From NCBI GenBank assembly GCA_964503235.1, contig CAZCZJ010000041.1:1-19502 (forward strand): a DNA stretch of 19,502 nt. Direction: 5' to 3'. Positions 1-6,846 of this stretch are shown here, in pieces. Source of the stretch: W425 sp964503235 (lineage in GTDB: Bacteria > Chloroflexota > Dehalococcoidia > Dehalococcoidales > RBG-16-60-22). The translations under genes were made by a program, and so were the position numbers. Numbering within the stretch: the first letter of the stretch is position 1; the number at the start of each line of letters is the position of its first letter. The notes beneath the pieces were generated by a model. It was not told where the DNA came from. It saw nothing but the letters and a program-made list of their open reading frames with translations, and searched no databases.

Positions 1-25
1 GCTAGGATAAAAAGCACCCACCCCT

Positions 26-100
26 GAAGGTAAAGTGACGGGTGAAAAGACACCCGCTGCCTTCTAACCGATTGGTCGTAGGTTCGATCCCAGCTGCTAT
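26..100 (+). pseudogene. Degenerate tRNA 3'-half-like sequence (Arg-UCU-like), uncertain
   Basis: Bases 72-96 resemble the variable loop plus T-arm of a tRNA (GGTC, then GTAGG-TTCGATC-CCAGC), preceded by a CTTCTAA loop that would give a UCU (Arg) anticodon. The T-stem has an A-A mismatch and a wobble, the anticodon stem pairs poorly, and no CCA follows. Just upstream is a nested hairpin: GAAGG (26-30) can pair with CCTTC (60-64), enclosing CGGGTG (39-44) and CACCCG (51-56). I read it as decayed tRNA or attachment-site debris. The window starts too close to judge the 5' half, so an intact structured RNA starting upstream cannot be excluded. Confidence 0.3.
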
Positions 101-138
101 AGATCTTACCTATTGACTTCACCTTATAAAGGCAATAA

Positions 139-179
139 AATCAGGGTGTCGGTTGACCTAGTGTTTTGACACCCTGATT
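139..179. repeat. Inverted repeat sharing a 12-mer with the tRNA-Lys remnant
   Basis: AATCAGGGTGTC at 139-150 and its exact reverse complement at 168-179 form a perfect 12-bp stem around a 17-base loop. The same 12-mer occurs a third time at 246-257, where it covers the anticodon-stem/variable-loop part of the tRNA-Lys remnant. There is no T-run after the stem on either strand long enough to call it a terminator. It is therefore more likely an attachment-site or mobile-element remnant than a transcription signal. Confidence 0.6.
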
Positions 180-217
180 CGTAAAATATCTTATAAATCC
201 GACGGTCTATTTAGCTT

Positions 218-273
218 TGGTAGGCCGTACAGGTCTCGAACCTGTGACACCCTGATTAAAAGTCTGATGCTAC
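218..273 (-). pseudogene. tRNA-Lys(UUU) 3' fragment
   Basis: Read on the minus strand from 273 to 218 this gives the end of a D-arm (GTAGC), an anticodon loop CTTTTAA (anticodon UUU, Lys), a variable region, a perfect T-arm (ACAGG-TTCGAGA-CCTGT), acceptor strand ACGGCCT, discriminator A and an encoded CCA at 218-220. The 5' acceptor strand that should match it (AGGCCGT) and most of the D-arm are missing; the upstream sequence is unrelated. The anticodon stem has an A-A mismatch, consistent with decay. A 3' tRNA fragment of this extent is the usual footprint left by integrase-mediated insertion at a tRNA gene. An edited or split functional tRNA is unlikely. Confidence 0.6.
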
Positions 274-333
274 TGAATTTCCCAGATCAATCCATTTTTC
301 ATGTGATGTTGAAACCTCAACAAAGCCCAGCAA

Positions 334-377
334 ATTATTTCTGTCCCGAGTGTATTTACAACTCGGTCAGAAATGGT
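334..377. repeat. Long imperfect hairpin
   Basis: TTTCTG (338-343) pairs with CAGAAA (368-373) and CCGAGT (346-351) with ACTCGG (361-366), separated by a small 2/1 internal bulge and closed by a 9-base loop (352-360). Weaker A-T and wobble pairs extend the stem outward to 334 and 377. No T-tract follows. It lies beside the palindromic repeat at 404-517 and may belong to the same element. No gene is visible from 274 to 628. Confidence 0.5.
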
Positions 378-403
378 ATTATATGGGTCGGATTATCTGT
401 TCC

Positions 404-517
404 GCAGGGGGACCGAGGGGGTGGATTTAATAATAAATAATTCCCCCTCTCCAATCGAATTATTTAACGGCCAAATACATCGTTGCTGATTGGAGAGGGG
501 GTAAGGGGGTGAGGTTA
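404..517. repeat. MITE-like palindromic repeat, copy 1
   Basis: The core is a perfect 14-bp inverted repeat, CCCCCTCTCCAATC at 443-456 and its reverse complement at 488-501, around a 31-base AT-rich loop. It is flanked by G-rich tails: 406-425 (runs of GGGGG ending GGTGG) and 502-517 (AAGGGGGTGAGGTTA type). A related palindrome with the same GGAGAGGGGGT-AGGGGGTGAGGT right side lies at 12069-12238. Two copies in otherwise gene-free DNA point to a dispersed, probably non-autonomous repeat family. No transposase is encoded in either copy. Confidence 0.65.
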
Positions 518-559
518 AGATATATCAGCTCTAAAAAACGCTTCGTTTTTGTACCCAGA

Positions 560-588
560 TTGATTTTTCCATTTTATATGGCTATATT
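560..588 (+). promoter_or_regulatory. Promoter for the tautomerase gene
   Basis: TTGATT at 560-565, a 17-base spacer and TATATT at 583-588 match a sigma70-type promoter. Transcription would start near 595, leaving a short leader before the Shine-Dalgarno sequence GAGGAGG (617-623) and the ATG at 629. This supports the short form of the gene and rules against a start at 509, which would lie upstream of the promoter. Confidence 0.6.
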
Positions 589-628
589 TAATATTACACT
601 CGGGTGCAAATCTAATGAGGAGGTAAAA

Positions 629-835
629 ATGCCTATTATTCACGTAGACTTCTGGGAGGGCGTTGGAGAGGGAAAAGTCAAAACGATGATACGTGGTATA
701 ACCAACGTTATGATGGATTTGGGCGTCCCGGAAAATGCTGTAGAAGTAATCGTTTATGAAATTCCCAAAACGCACTGGGGCGTTGGTGGCGAGCCAGCTT
801 CAGAAAAACTCAAAGACATATCGCCACCGAAATAA
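629..835 (+). CDS. 4-oxalocrotonate tautomerase-like small protein (DmpI-like)
   Basis: This 68-residue protein begins Met-Pro-Ile-Ile-His-Val. Pro2 would become the N-terminal catalytic proline after Met removal, the hallmark of the tautomerase superfamily. The body (DFWEG early, a helix, then a VIVYEIPKTHWGVGG-like strand and loop) matches the DmpI/4-oxalocrotonate tautomerase pattern. Family members are about 60-70 residues long and act as small oligomers converting enol to keto forms of 2-oxo acids. The ATG at 629 is chosen because GAGGAGG sits 5 bases upstream and because Pro must be residue 2; the frame is open back to 509, but that extension has no ribosome site and spans the promoter. 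It stands alone between a repeat and a convergent GNAT gene, so the substrate is unknown. Confidence 0.85.
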   Translation: MPIIHVDFWEGVGEGKVKTMIRGITNVMMDLGVPENAVEVIVYEIPKTHWGVGGEPASEKLKDISPPK

Positions 836-846
836 CGTCTGATTTT

Positions 847-872
847 GCCTTTCCTGAACAAAGGTTTTCTTT
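847..872 (+). terminator. Weak intrinsic terminator after the tautomerase gene
   Basis: CCTTT (848-852) pairs with AAAGG (860-864) around a 7-base loop, with a possible extra G-T pair, followed by TTTTCTTTC. The stem is short, so efficiency is doubtful. It lies 12 bases after the tautomerase stop and faces the convergent GNAT gene. Confidence 0.4.
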
Positions 873-931
873 CTATAAATACAAGTCTGAACCCGTGGGC
901 CTAAGCCTCGAATCCCAGAAACGAAGACGTA

Positions 932-1393
932 TCAAGACAGGTGAAAATACCGGGTAAATCCCTCGTGGGTAGCCTCATACCCCGCACTTCGGTAGAATCG
1001 GTGTGCGTCGGTACGCTTTTTATTTGAACCTAGCATGATCTTGTAACACCCGGCTTCCTGTGCCAATTCGGCGGCATGGTCCATCAGCGCCCGGCCGATA
1101 CCCTGGCTGCGGTGAGCTTCATCAACCACCATAAACTCCACCACCCCCCAATGCGAGATACCGTGCGCCAGACCCGGCAGAATAACCAAAACGGCCGTTC
1201 CCACTACCTCGCCGTCAACCTCGGCTACCAGCAAATAATAACCCTCCAGCGAGGACATCTCCCGGAATGCCTTCTGGCTAAACTCCGGTTCTGGCTTGAC
1301 CATTTCCACTTCCGAAGGGTCCAGGACAAGTTGGAGGTACAACTCCAGTATGCGGGGAATATCAGACTCCGTCGCCGTTCTTATTATCATCAT
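932..1393 (-). CDS. GNAT family N-acetyltransferase
   Basis: A 153-residue single-domain GNAT protein, which would transfer an acetyl group from acetyl-CoA to an amine. The opening I-I-R-T-A-T-x-x-D-I-P is the usual GNAT first strand. The acetyl-CoA-binding motif A is clear: VVDEAHRSQGIGRALM, with the R/Q-x-x-G-x-G core (RSQGIG) near residues 95-100, followed by a helix and the FYRSAGYE region near the end. The ATG at 1393 is preferred because GAGG lies 5 bases before it; the open frame continues upstream to 1429 but overlaps the end of purA. It begins 13 bases after the purA stop and is probably co-transcribed with it. The substrate cannot be told from sequence, and no link to purine synthesis is evident. 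Confidence 0.85.
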   Translation of the reverse strand: MMIIRTATESDIPRILELYLQLVLDPSEVEMVKPEPEFSQKAFREMSSLEGYYLLVAEVDGEVVGTAVLVILPGLAHGISHWGVVEFMVVDEAHRSQGIGRALMDHAAELAQEAGCYKIMLGSNKKRTDAHRFYRSAGYEATHEGFTRYFHLS

Positions 1394-1406
1394 GTTTTCC
1401 TCGGTG

Positions 1407-2690
1407 CTAGAAAACAGACTGCCTGACAATGGTCTGCTCGCGGCTTTTACCCACCGAGATAAGACTCACCGGACGCGAGAGAAGCTCCTCTAATCTCAGC
1501 AGGTATTTCCGTGCATTTACCGGCAGTCCGTCAAAATCACGGATGTCATTGATTCTACTTTCCCAGCCCGGCAGTTCCTCGTAAACCGGCTGGCATCTCT
1601 CCAGTTCCAAGATACTGGCCGGGAAGTGGTCTACAGTCTTCCCGTCGAGTTTATATTCGGTGCATATCCTTATCTGCGGCATATTGTCTAGGACATCCAG
1701 ACGTGTAACGGCGAGAGAATTAAAACCGTTAATCCGGATACTGAAGCGGGCGGCTACCGCATCGAACCATCCGCAGCGACGGGGACGCTGGCTTACCGCG
1801 CCGTATTCATGGGCAAGTTCTCTAATGGCTTCTCCGGTTTCATTCTTTAGTTCGGTGGGCATCGGCCCGGCACCGACTCTTGTCTGGTAAGCCTTGAAAA
1901 TACCGAGGATATGAGTCAGGAGATTAGGAGCGATACCGGAGCCCAGACAGGCTCCGGCTGCTGTAGGCGATGAAGAAGTGGCAAAGGGATACGTGCCGAA
2001 ATCAGGGTCCAGCAGGAATCCCTGAGCGCCTTCCAGCATCACGGGTTCGTTCCGTTCGATGGCCGCCGCTATAACGCTGGTCGTATCGCAGATACGTGGT
2101 GCCCAGCGGTCGGCATAGGCGCAGTACTGTTCGTATATTTCATCCGCCGAGAGCGACTCTTTGCCGTAAACCTTGGTCAGTATCCTGTTCTTGAATTCCA
2201 GCACCGTAGTTAATCGTTCACGCAGGGTATTCTTATCAAGGAGGTCACCGGCTCTGATGCCGGTCCGGGCCACCTTATCGGCGAAGGCGGGGCCGATGCC
2301 CTTGCGCGTCGTGCCGATGGCTTTCTCGCCGAGGGTTTCCTCTTCCAGTCCGTCGAAAGCGATATGATAGGGCATGATAAGATTGGCGCGGTCGCTGATG
2401 AGCAGTCGTGCAGTATCGATACCGCGGGAATTCAGATGGTCTACCTCGCTGTTCAGCACCGCGGGATTAAGTACTACTCCGTTACCGATAATGGAGGTTG
2501 TCCCCGGGTAAAAAACGCCCGACGGTGTCAGACGCAGCACAAAATGTCCGTGGGGATTAACCACCGTATGCCCGGCGTTATCACCGCCGGAGAACCGTAC
2601 CACGTACCTGGCTTGCGCCGCCAGCATATCAACGACTTTTCCTTTGCCTTCATCTCCCCATTGCCCCCCGATAGCAGCTACAACCGACAT
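1407..2690 (-). CDS. purA: Adenylosuccinate synthetase
   Basis: This cytosolic enzyme joins IMP and aspartate using GTP, the first committed step to AMP. At 427 residues it has normal family length. Visible motifs are the GTP-binding GGQWGDEGKGK loop (residues 8-18, with catalytic Asp13), NAGHTV with catalytic His41, GTTRKGIGPAFADK (127-139), the EGAQG...DPDFGTYPFATSS stretch, RVGAGPMPTE, RRCGWFDAVAAR and TRLDVLD. The C-terminus, VGKSREQT, is close to the usual VGPxRxxT. GGAGG lies 5 bases before the ATG. A 90-base gap separates it from the phosphatidyltransferase gene upstream; I see no strong promoter there, so it may be transcribed from the ino1 promoter. Nothing suggests truncation. Confidence 0.98.
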   Translation of the reverse strand: MSVVAAIGGQWGDEGKGKVVDMLAAQARYVVRFSGGDNAGHTVVNPHGHFVLRLTPSGVFYPGTTSIIGNGVVLNPAVLNSEVDHLNSRGIDTARLLISDRANLIMPYHIAFDGLEEETLGEKAIGTTRKGIGPAFADKVARTGIRAGDLLDKNTLRERLTTVLEFKNRILTKVYGKESLSADEIYEQYCAYADRWAPRICDTTSVIAAAIERNEPVMLEGAQGFLLDPDFGTYPFATSSSPTAAGACLGSGIAPNLLTHILGIFKAYQTRVGAGPMPTELKNETGEAIRELAHEYGAVSQRPRRCGWFDAVAARFSIRINGFNSLAVTRLDVLDNMPQIRICTEYKLDGKTVDHFPASILELERCQPVYEELPGWESRINDIRDFDGLPVNARKYLLRLEELLSRPVSLISVGKSREQTIVRQSVF

Positions 2691-2780
2691 ATTTTCCTCC
2701 AGTTATAAAAATCCAGCCTTTATTCTAATGTCAGGGACATAATTTATCTATATAACTTTTGATAATCTCCTCGGGAAATA

Positions 2781-3386
2781 CTATTCGGGCATGTTTCTGG
2801 TCTGGCGCCAGGCGTAAAACAGCCTTTGCCCGGCGGTAAGGAAGCTGAAAAAAGTGATGATTGACAGGGCAATCACCAGGACGTACTGGAACTGACTCAG
2901 CATCAGCCCCAGCGCCAGGATGATAACTCTTTCGGGACGCGTAAACAGCCCCACGTTGCCTTCGATTCCCATTGCTTCTATTCTGGAGCGGAGGTAGCTG
3001 ACCGTGAAGGAACTGACCATGGCCAGACCCACCAGGACACTTTCGCCGACCTGCTGTCCCCGTACGTAAATCACCAGAATCGCCAGTAGTAATGCGGCTT
3101 CGGACAAACGGTCGAGAGTGGAGTCGAGAACGCCCCCGAAACGGGTGACCTTATTCGTAGCACGCGCCAGGGCGCCGTCGAGCATGTCAAAGAGACCCGC
3201 TATCAGTACCACGAAACCCGCGGCTAAGAGATGATTGGTGCCGATTAAGGCGGCGGCGCCTAACGTTATCCAGAATCCAAGCCAGGATACCAGATTCGGC
3301 GTAAGCGGGGTTCTGGCTAGAAGATTAACTACTGGCTGAGCAACACAATTAGATATAGCTTTACGCGCACCAGCAAGTCCGGCCAT
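2781..3386 (-). CDS. CDP-alcohol phosphatidyltransferase, probable phosphatidylinositol-phosphate synthase
   Basis: A 201-residue integral membrane enzyme that would displace CMP from CDP-diacylglycerol with a sugar or polyol phosphate. The family signature is complete: D67-x2-D70-G71-x2-A74-R75-x8-G84-x3-D88-x3-D92, which binds two metals and the CDP moiety. Several hydrophobic segments surround it (about 33-48, 53-66, 97-108, 116-128, 152-186). The motif alone does not separate phosphatidylglycerophosphate from phosphatidylinositol-phosphate synthases. Its place directly after an inositol-phosphate synthase and a PimA-like mannosyltransferase favours inositol-1-phosphate as acceptor. Its ATG is 6 bases after the mannosyltransferase stop, with AGGAAAG spanning the end of that gene, implying translational coupling. 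Confidence 0.88.
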   Translation of the reverse strand: MAGLAGARKAISNCVAQPVVNLLARTPLTPNLVSWLGFWITLGAAALIGTNHLLAAGFVVLIAGLFDMLDGALARATNKVTRFGGVLDSTLDRLSEAALLLAILVIYVRGQQVGESVLVGLAMVSSFTVSYLRSRIEAMGIEGNVGLFTRPERVIILALGLMLSQFQYVLVIALSIITFFSFLTAGQRLFYAWRQTRNMPE

Positions 3387-3392
3387 TATTTA

Positions 3393-4577
3393 CTACTTTC
3401 CTGAGGTTGTAGCAACCGTTCTGGCCTCCGGTTTCGGGTGGATTTTTGAAGAAGCAACCTTATCGATGGTTTCCTGATAAAAATCCAGTATTCTCCGGGC
3501 AATGAGTGACCAGTCATATATCTGTGCTTTCTCTCTCCCCTTTTCCCCCATCTGCTGACGAAGCGACTTGTTTTTTATCAGCTTAAGCAGTGATTCCGTT
3601 AATTTTTCCGCGTCTCTCGGCGGGACCGACAGGCCTTCGACGCCGTCGGTAAGGACGTTGTTAAAGCCGTCGATAGCCGTGGCGATAATCGGCTTGCCCA
3701 CCGACATAGCCTCGAGCAGCACAATGCCGAAGCTTTCGCGTCCCGTAGCCGGAAAGCAGACAATGTCAGCCGTCTGGTAATACCGCGGCAAATCGCTATA
3801 TGTGGAATACCCGGCGAAAACCACGTCTTTCAGGCCTTCTTTAGCTATCCGCTTTTCGTATTTTTTACGCAGCCGGGTTCCGGGACCCACGGCAATAAGA
3901 CGGCAGTCAGGCACCTCCTGAATCACATGCTTGTAGGCTTTAAGCAGGTAGTCGAACCCCTTCCTTTTCTCCAGCCGCCCCACGAAGAGGATGTTACATT
4001 TCCCGTCCGTATATTTTTCGATTGGTGTGGCGTGGCTGTTAAAGTGCCCGGTATCAATCCCGTTGGGTATAATGGTGTACTCTCCGGGGTAATAGGCGTT
4101 GATGTAGTCCTGGGCGGTCGGCGAGACGGCGATACGCCCGTCCAGCTTGCGGTACCACCGGTCCAGGTAGAATTTTACTACCGGACCGAACAGCGTGTAC
4201 CAGGGCTTGGCTCCCGAGGCGTGGAAAGTGCCGACCATAGGTGACAGATGCATCTGGAGGGTGGTGGTGTTCAGCGTCGGCATCAGGGGCTCGTGGAGGT
4301 GGCAGATATCGAATTTCTCTCTCTCGAAAGCCTCCCTTATCTGGGCTTCTATTTTCACGGCAACAGTGATACGGGCGATGGAACCGCTGACCGGGAAAGA
4401 ACGCGGATTGCCGATGCGGATAAAGCGGTCGCCGAGGGTGTGCATCGCCTCCGAGGCGGGGGCGATAATCTTGACCTTATGACCCATCCGGGTAAATTGT
4501 CTTTCCAGGCATGAGATATGGTTGACTACGCCTCCGGGATAAGCAAAGTCATAAGGAGACACCAGGGCTATTTTCAT
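3393..4577 (-). CDS. pimA: GT4 glycosyltransferase, PimA-like phosphatidylinositol mannosyltransferase
   Basis: A 394-residue GT-B glycosyltransferase of family GT4. The N-terminal domain starts MKIALVSPYDFAYPGGV, with the Gly-rich donor/acceptor loop at 14-16, then HLHEP (93-97) and GTFHASGAK with His119, both typical of PimA. The C-terminal nucleotide-sugar domain has FVGRLEKRKG (Arg201, Lys206 contacting the donor phosphates) and the E-x7-E motif E281SFGIVLLE289. By analogy it would transfer mannose from GDP-mannose to phosphatidylinositol on the cytoplasmic face. It lies between ino1 (6-base gap upstream) and the CDP-alcohol transferase (6-base gap downstream). The ATG has only a distant AGGAGG inside the end of ino1, so coupled translation is likely. 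Donor identity is inferred; another hexose is possible. Confidence 0.85.
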   Translation of the reverse strand: MKIALVSPYDFAYPGGVVNHISCLERQFTRMGHKVKIIAPASEAMHTLGDRFIRIGNPRSFPVSGSIARITVAVKIEAQIREAFEREKFDICHLHEPLMPTLNTTTLQMHLSPMVGTFHASGAKPWYTLFGPVVKFYLDRWYRKLDGRIAVSPTAQDYINAYYPGEYTIIPNGIDTGHFNSHATPIEKYTDGKCNILFVGRLEKRKGFDYLLKAYKHVIQEVPDCRLIAVGPGTRLRKKYEKRIAKEGLKDVVFAGYSTYSDLPRYYQTADIVCFPATGRESFGIVLLEAMSVGKPIIATAIDGFNNVLTDGVEGLSVPPRDAEKLTESLLKLIKNKSLRQQMGEKGREKAQIYDWSLIARRILDFYQETIDKVASSKIHPKPEARTVATTSGK

Positions 4578-4583
4578 GGGCAG

Positions 4584-5693
4584 CTACTTGGCTACCTCCT
4601 GCTTTTTCGTTGGCGATGGTAGAGCGGTAGCCTTAATAAAATCCTCGACCATTTTATGGGCTTCATCGTCCGTGTACTGCACCGGAGGTGATTTCATGAA
4701 GTAAGCGGAAGGAGCGCCGAGTTCGCCCTTCAAGCCGTTATTCAGTGCCAGTTTGCAGCACCTGATGGCATCGATTACCACTCCGGCCGAGTTAGGGCTG
4801 TCCCATACCTCCATCTTCATGTCGATTATCAGCGGAACATCGCCGAAAGTACGTCCCTCCATCTTGATATGGCAGTACTTGCGGTCTTTCAGCCACGGAA
4901 CGTAATCGCTGGGTCCTACGTGTATATCATCGGGGTTCATCTCGTAATTCAGCTGAGAGGTAACTGCCGATGTCTTTGATATTTTCTTGGATTCCAGACG
5001 TTCTCGTTCCAGCATATTCAAAAAATCGGTATTACCGCCGAAGTTAAGCTGGTAGGTGTGTTCCAGCTTCACTCCCCGGTCCATGAAAAGCCGGGCCAGG
5101 AGGCGGTGCGTGATGGTGGCGCCTACCTGCGACTTTATATCGTCGCCGATAACCGGCAGTCCCTTGTCGGCGAATCTTTTCTGCCAGTATTTCTCCTTGG
5201 CAATAAACTGCGGAATACAGTTAATGAATCCACAACCGGCATCCAGCACCTGCTCGACGTACCATTTGGTGCCTTCCTCGCTGCCTACCGGCAGGTAGTT
5301 AAGAACGACGTCTGTCTTGGTGTCCTTGAGGATACCGACGATATCGGCGGTAGGTCCCGGCGCTTTCTGGATTATCTGGGATAGATATTTACCCAGCCCG
5401 TCGTGGGTCATACCTCTATCAACCTTTACCCCCATTGGCGGTACTTCGCAGAATACGTAGGTATTGTTCGGCTTGGTGTAAATGGCCTCGGCAAGGTCTT
5501 TGCCGACCTTGTTCTTATCGATATCGAAGGCGGCAACGAAGTTGATATCCCTGACGTGGTAGCCGCCGAGGTTGACGTGCATCAACCCGGGTACGAATTC
5601 ACCTTCCTTGGCGTCTTTATAGTAGTGAATGCCCTGGACTAACGACGAGGCGCAGTTTCCCACGCCGATTATGGCAACGTTTATCTTTCCCAT
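4584..5693 (-). CDS. ino1: Inositol-3-phosphate synthase (myo-inositol-1-phosphate synthase)
   Basis: This NAD-dependent cytosolic enzyme cyclises glucose-6-phosphate to myo-inositol phosphate. At 369 residues it matches the short actinobacterial/archaeal type rather than the ~500-residue eukaryotic one. The NAD-binding Rossmann loop is GVGNCASSLVQG (residues 10-21). Further family stretches are VLNYLPVGSEEGTKWY, CIPQFIAK, GDDIKSQVGATITHR, LNFGGNTDFLNM and MKMEVWDSPNSAGVVIDAIR. The ATG at 5693 is chosen over an in-frame TTG at 5717 because AAAGGGGAG lies about 10 bases before it, inside the longer version. It is first gene of the inositol-lipid cassette and has a strong promoter at 5764-5792. 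It would supply inositol phosphate to the downstream phosphatidyltransferase. Confidence 0.96.
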   Translation of the reverse strand: MGKINVAIIGVGNCASSLVQGIHYYKDAKEGEFVPGLMHVNLGGYHVRDINFVAAFDIDKNKVGKDLAEAIYTKPNNTYVFCEVPPMGVKVDRGMTHDGLGKYLSQIIQKAPGPTADIVGILKDTKTDVVLNYLPVGSEEGTKWYVEQVLDAGCGFINCIPQFIAKEKYWQKRFADKGLPVIGDDIKSQVGATITHRLLARLFMDRGVKLEHTYQLNFGGNTDFLNMLERERLESKKISKTSAVTSQLNYEMNPDDIHVGPSDYVPWLKDRKYCHIKMEGRTFGDVPLIIDMKMEVWDSPNSAGVVIDAIRCCKLALNNGLKGELGAPSAYFMKSPPVQYTDDEAHKMVEDFIKATALPSPTKKQEVAK

Positions 5694-5763
5694 TATCTGA
5701 TTTCTCCCCTTTCTCAACCGATGCTTTCACCCGGTCTTGATAATTTAAGCCAGCATCCGTTTG

Positions 5764-5792
5764 AATATACCCCCTTCAGGCGTGAATGTCAA
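5764..5792 (-). promoter_or_regulatory. Promoter of the ino1 operon
   Basis: On the minus strand a consensus -35 TTGACA (5792-5787), a 17-base spacer and -10 TATATT (5769-5764) form a near-ideal sigma70-type promoter. Transcription would begin near 5757, giving a leader of about 64 bases before the ino1 ATG. It lies in the 165-base gap after truB and separates the translation operon from the inositol-lipid cassette. No clear intrinsic terminator for truB is visible in this AT-rich gap. Confidence 0.75.
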
Positions 5793-5858
5793 GGCATGCT
5801 CGTAGTGGTATATCGTGATTTTATTTTCTTTTTATATGATTAATAAGTGTGATAAGTG

Positions 5859-6758
5859 CTAAACAAACACCTTCTTCGGCTCCCAGAACCCCCGGCTCTT
5901 GGACCGCCGCAGAATGCCCAGGAAACGCCCGTCCCGGGAATAAGCCCGGCAGTATCGGTAGCTCGAATCTTTACTATTACCTGTATCGTTATCCCCCTGA
6001 ATTATTACCCTTCCCGTTTTGAAGGCTTTCTCGTTGTCTTTATCGATGACTATTGCCGGTAAGTCCTGAAGGACAATATCGATGGGGTGGAGAAGCTCTT
6101 GCCAGTTTCCATTCTGGCATGCCTCCTCAAACTGCGGTAGCGATATTGCGTCCTCGATATCGAAGATGCCGCACCGCGTACGCACCAGGCTCTTTAGAAA
6201 TGCTCCGCAGCCCAGGTGTTCGCCGAGGTCGTAGGCCAGCGAGCGGATATAGGTGCCCTTACTGCATTCAACCTCTACCATGGCTACCGGCTTGCGCCAC
6301 GAGATGAGTTCCAGGCGGTGAATTACCGCTACCCGCTTTTTCCGCTCTACCGTGATACCGACACGCGCCAGTTTGTAGAGCGGCTGGCCCCGGTGCTTGA
6401 CGGCGCTGTACATCGGCGGGGTCTGCTCGATGCGTCCCCGGAAAACATCCAGCGCGGCTTCTACCCGCCGCTTCTTAATTTCGGTGATGTCACCCTCGTG
6501 TGTAATCCGTCCGCTGCCGTCATAGGTATCGGTAGCTCTTCCGAATTCAATCCGGGCGCGGTAGGTCTTGGTGGTATTGACCAGAAACTCGATGACCCGC
6601 GTGCCCTGTCCCAGGCACACCGGGAGGACGCCCGTAGCTTCCGGGTCGAGGGTGCCGGCATGTCCCACCCGTCGCTCTCCGCTCAGTTTCCTTATCCTGG
6701 CGACGATGCTGAAGGATGTCTTGCCCTTCGGCTTGTTGATATTTATTATTCCGTCCAA
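5859..6758 (-). CDS. truB: tRNA pseudouridine(55) synthase TruB
   Basis: This 299-residue enzyme converts uridine 55 in the T-loop of tRNAs to pseudouridine. The start GIININKPKGKTSF and the motif RRVGHAGTLDPEATGVLP carry the catalytic aspartate, Asp38. Later blocks SAVKHRGQPLYKLAR and CSKGTYIRSLAYDLG are typical. A PUA-like RNA-binding segment fills roughly residues 235-299. The start codon is TTG at 6758: AAGGA sits 6 bases before it, and no in-frame ATG is available before the conserved N-terminus. It is the last gene of the nusA operon, 88 bases behind rbfA. Many relatives carry a DHH phosphoesterase (nrnA) between rbfA and truB; none is present here. Confidence 0.97.
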   Translation of the reverse strand: MDGIININKPKGKTSFSIVARIRKLSGERRVGHAGTLDPEATGVLPVCLGQGTRVIEFLVNTTKTYRARIEFGRATDTYDGSGRITHEGDITEIKKRRVEAALDVFRGRIEQTPPMYSAVKHRGQPLYKLARVGITVERKKRVAVIHRLELISWRKPVAMVEVECSKGTYIRSLAYDLGEHLGCGAFLKSLVRTRCGIFDIEDAISLPQFEEACQNGNWQELLHPIDIVLQDLPAIVIDKDNEKAFKTGRVIIQGDNDTGNSKDSSYRYCRAYSRDGRFLGILRRSKSRGFWEPKKVFV

Positions 6759-6846
6759 AGTATGTCCTTGTCTCAGGAATATTTATCTGGATGAGAGGGC
6801 TGGGTTGGAAAAACTACGTAATATATCCCGGGAACGTAACCGGCAG

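Noticed and set aside
26..100. 3' end of a tmRNA gene
   Set aside because: No CCA end or recognisable acceptor stem, and the T-arm is mismatched; a decayed tRNA is the more modest reading.
534..550. AAAAACG-CTT-CGTTTTT hairpin as a terminator
   Set aside because: The stem has only two G-C pairs and lies upstream of the tautomerase promoter with no gene before it; too weak to call.
509..628. In-frame upstream extension of the tautomerase gene (extra 40 residues)
   Set aside because: It begins inside the repeat tail, has no ribosome site, crosses a good promoter, and would bury the catalytic N-terminal proline.
876..925. Possible further tRNA T-arm-like sequence on the minus strand
   Set aside because: The TTCGAG-like core has no pairing stem on either side.
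2691..2780. Separate promoter for purA
   Set aside because: Several AT-rich hexamers exist on the minus strand, but no pair has both acceptable sequence and spacing.
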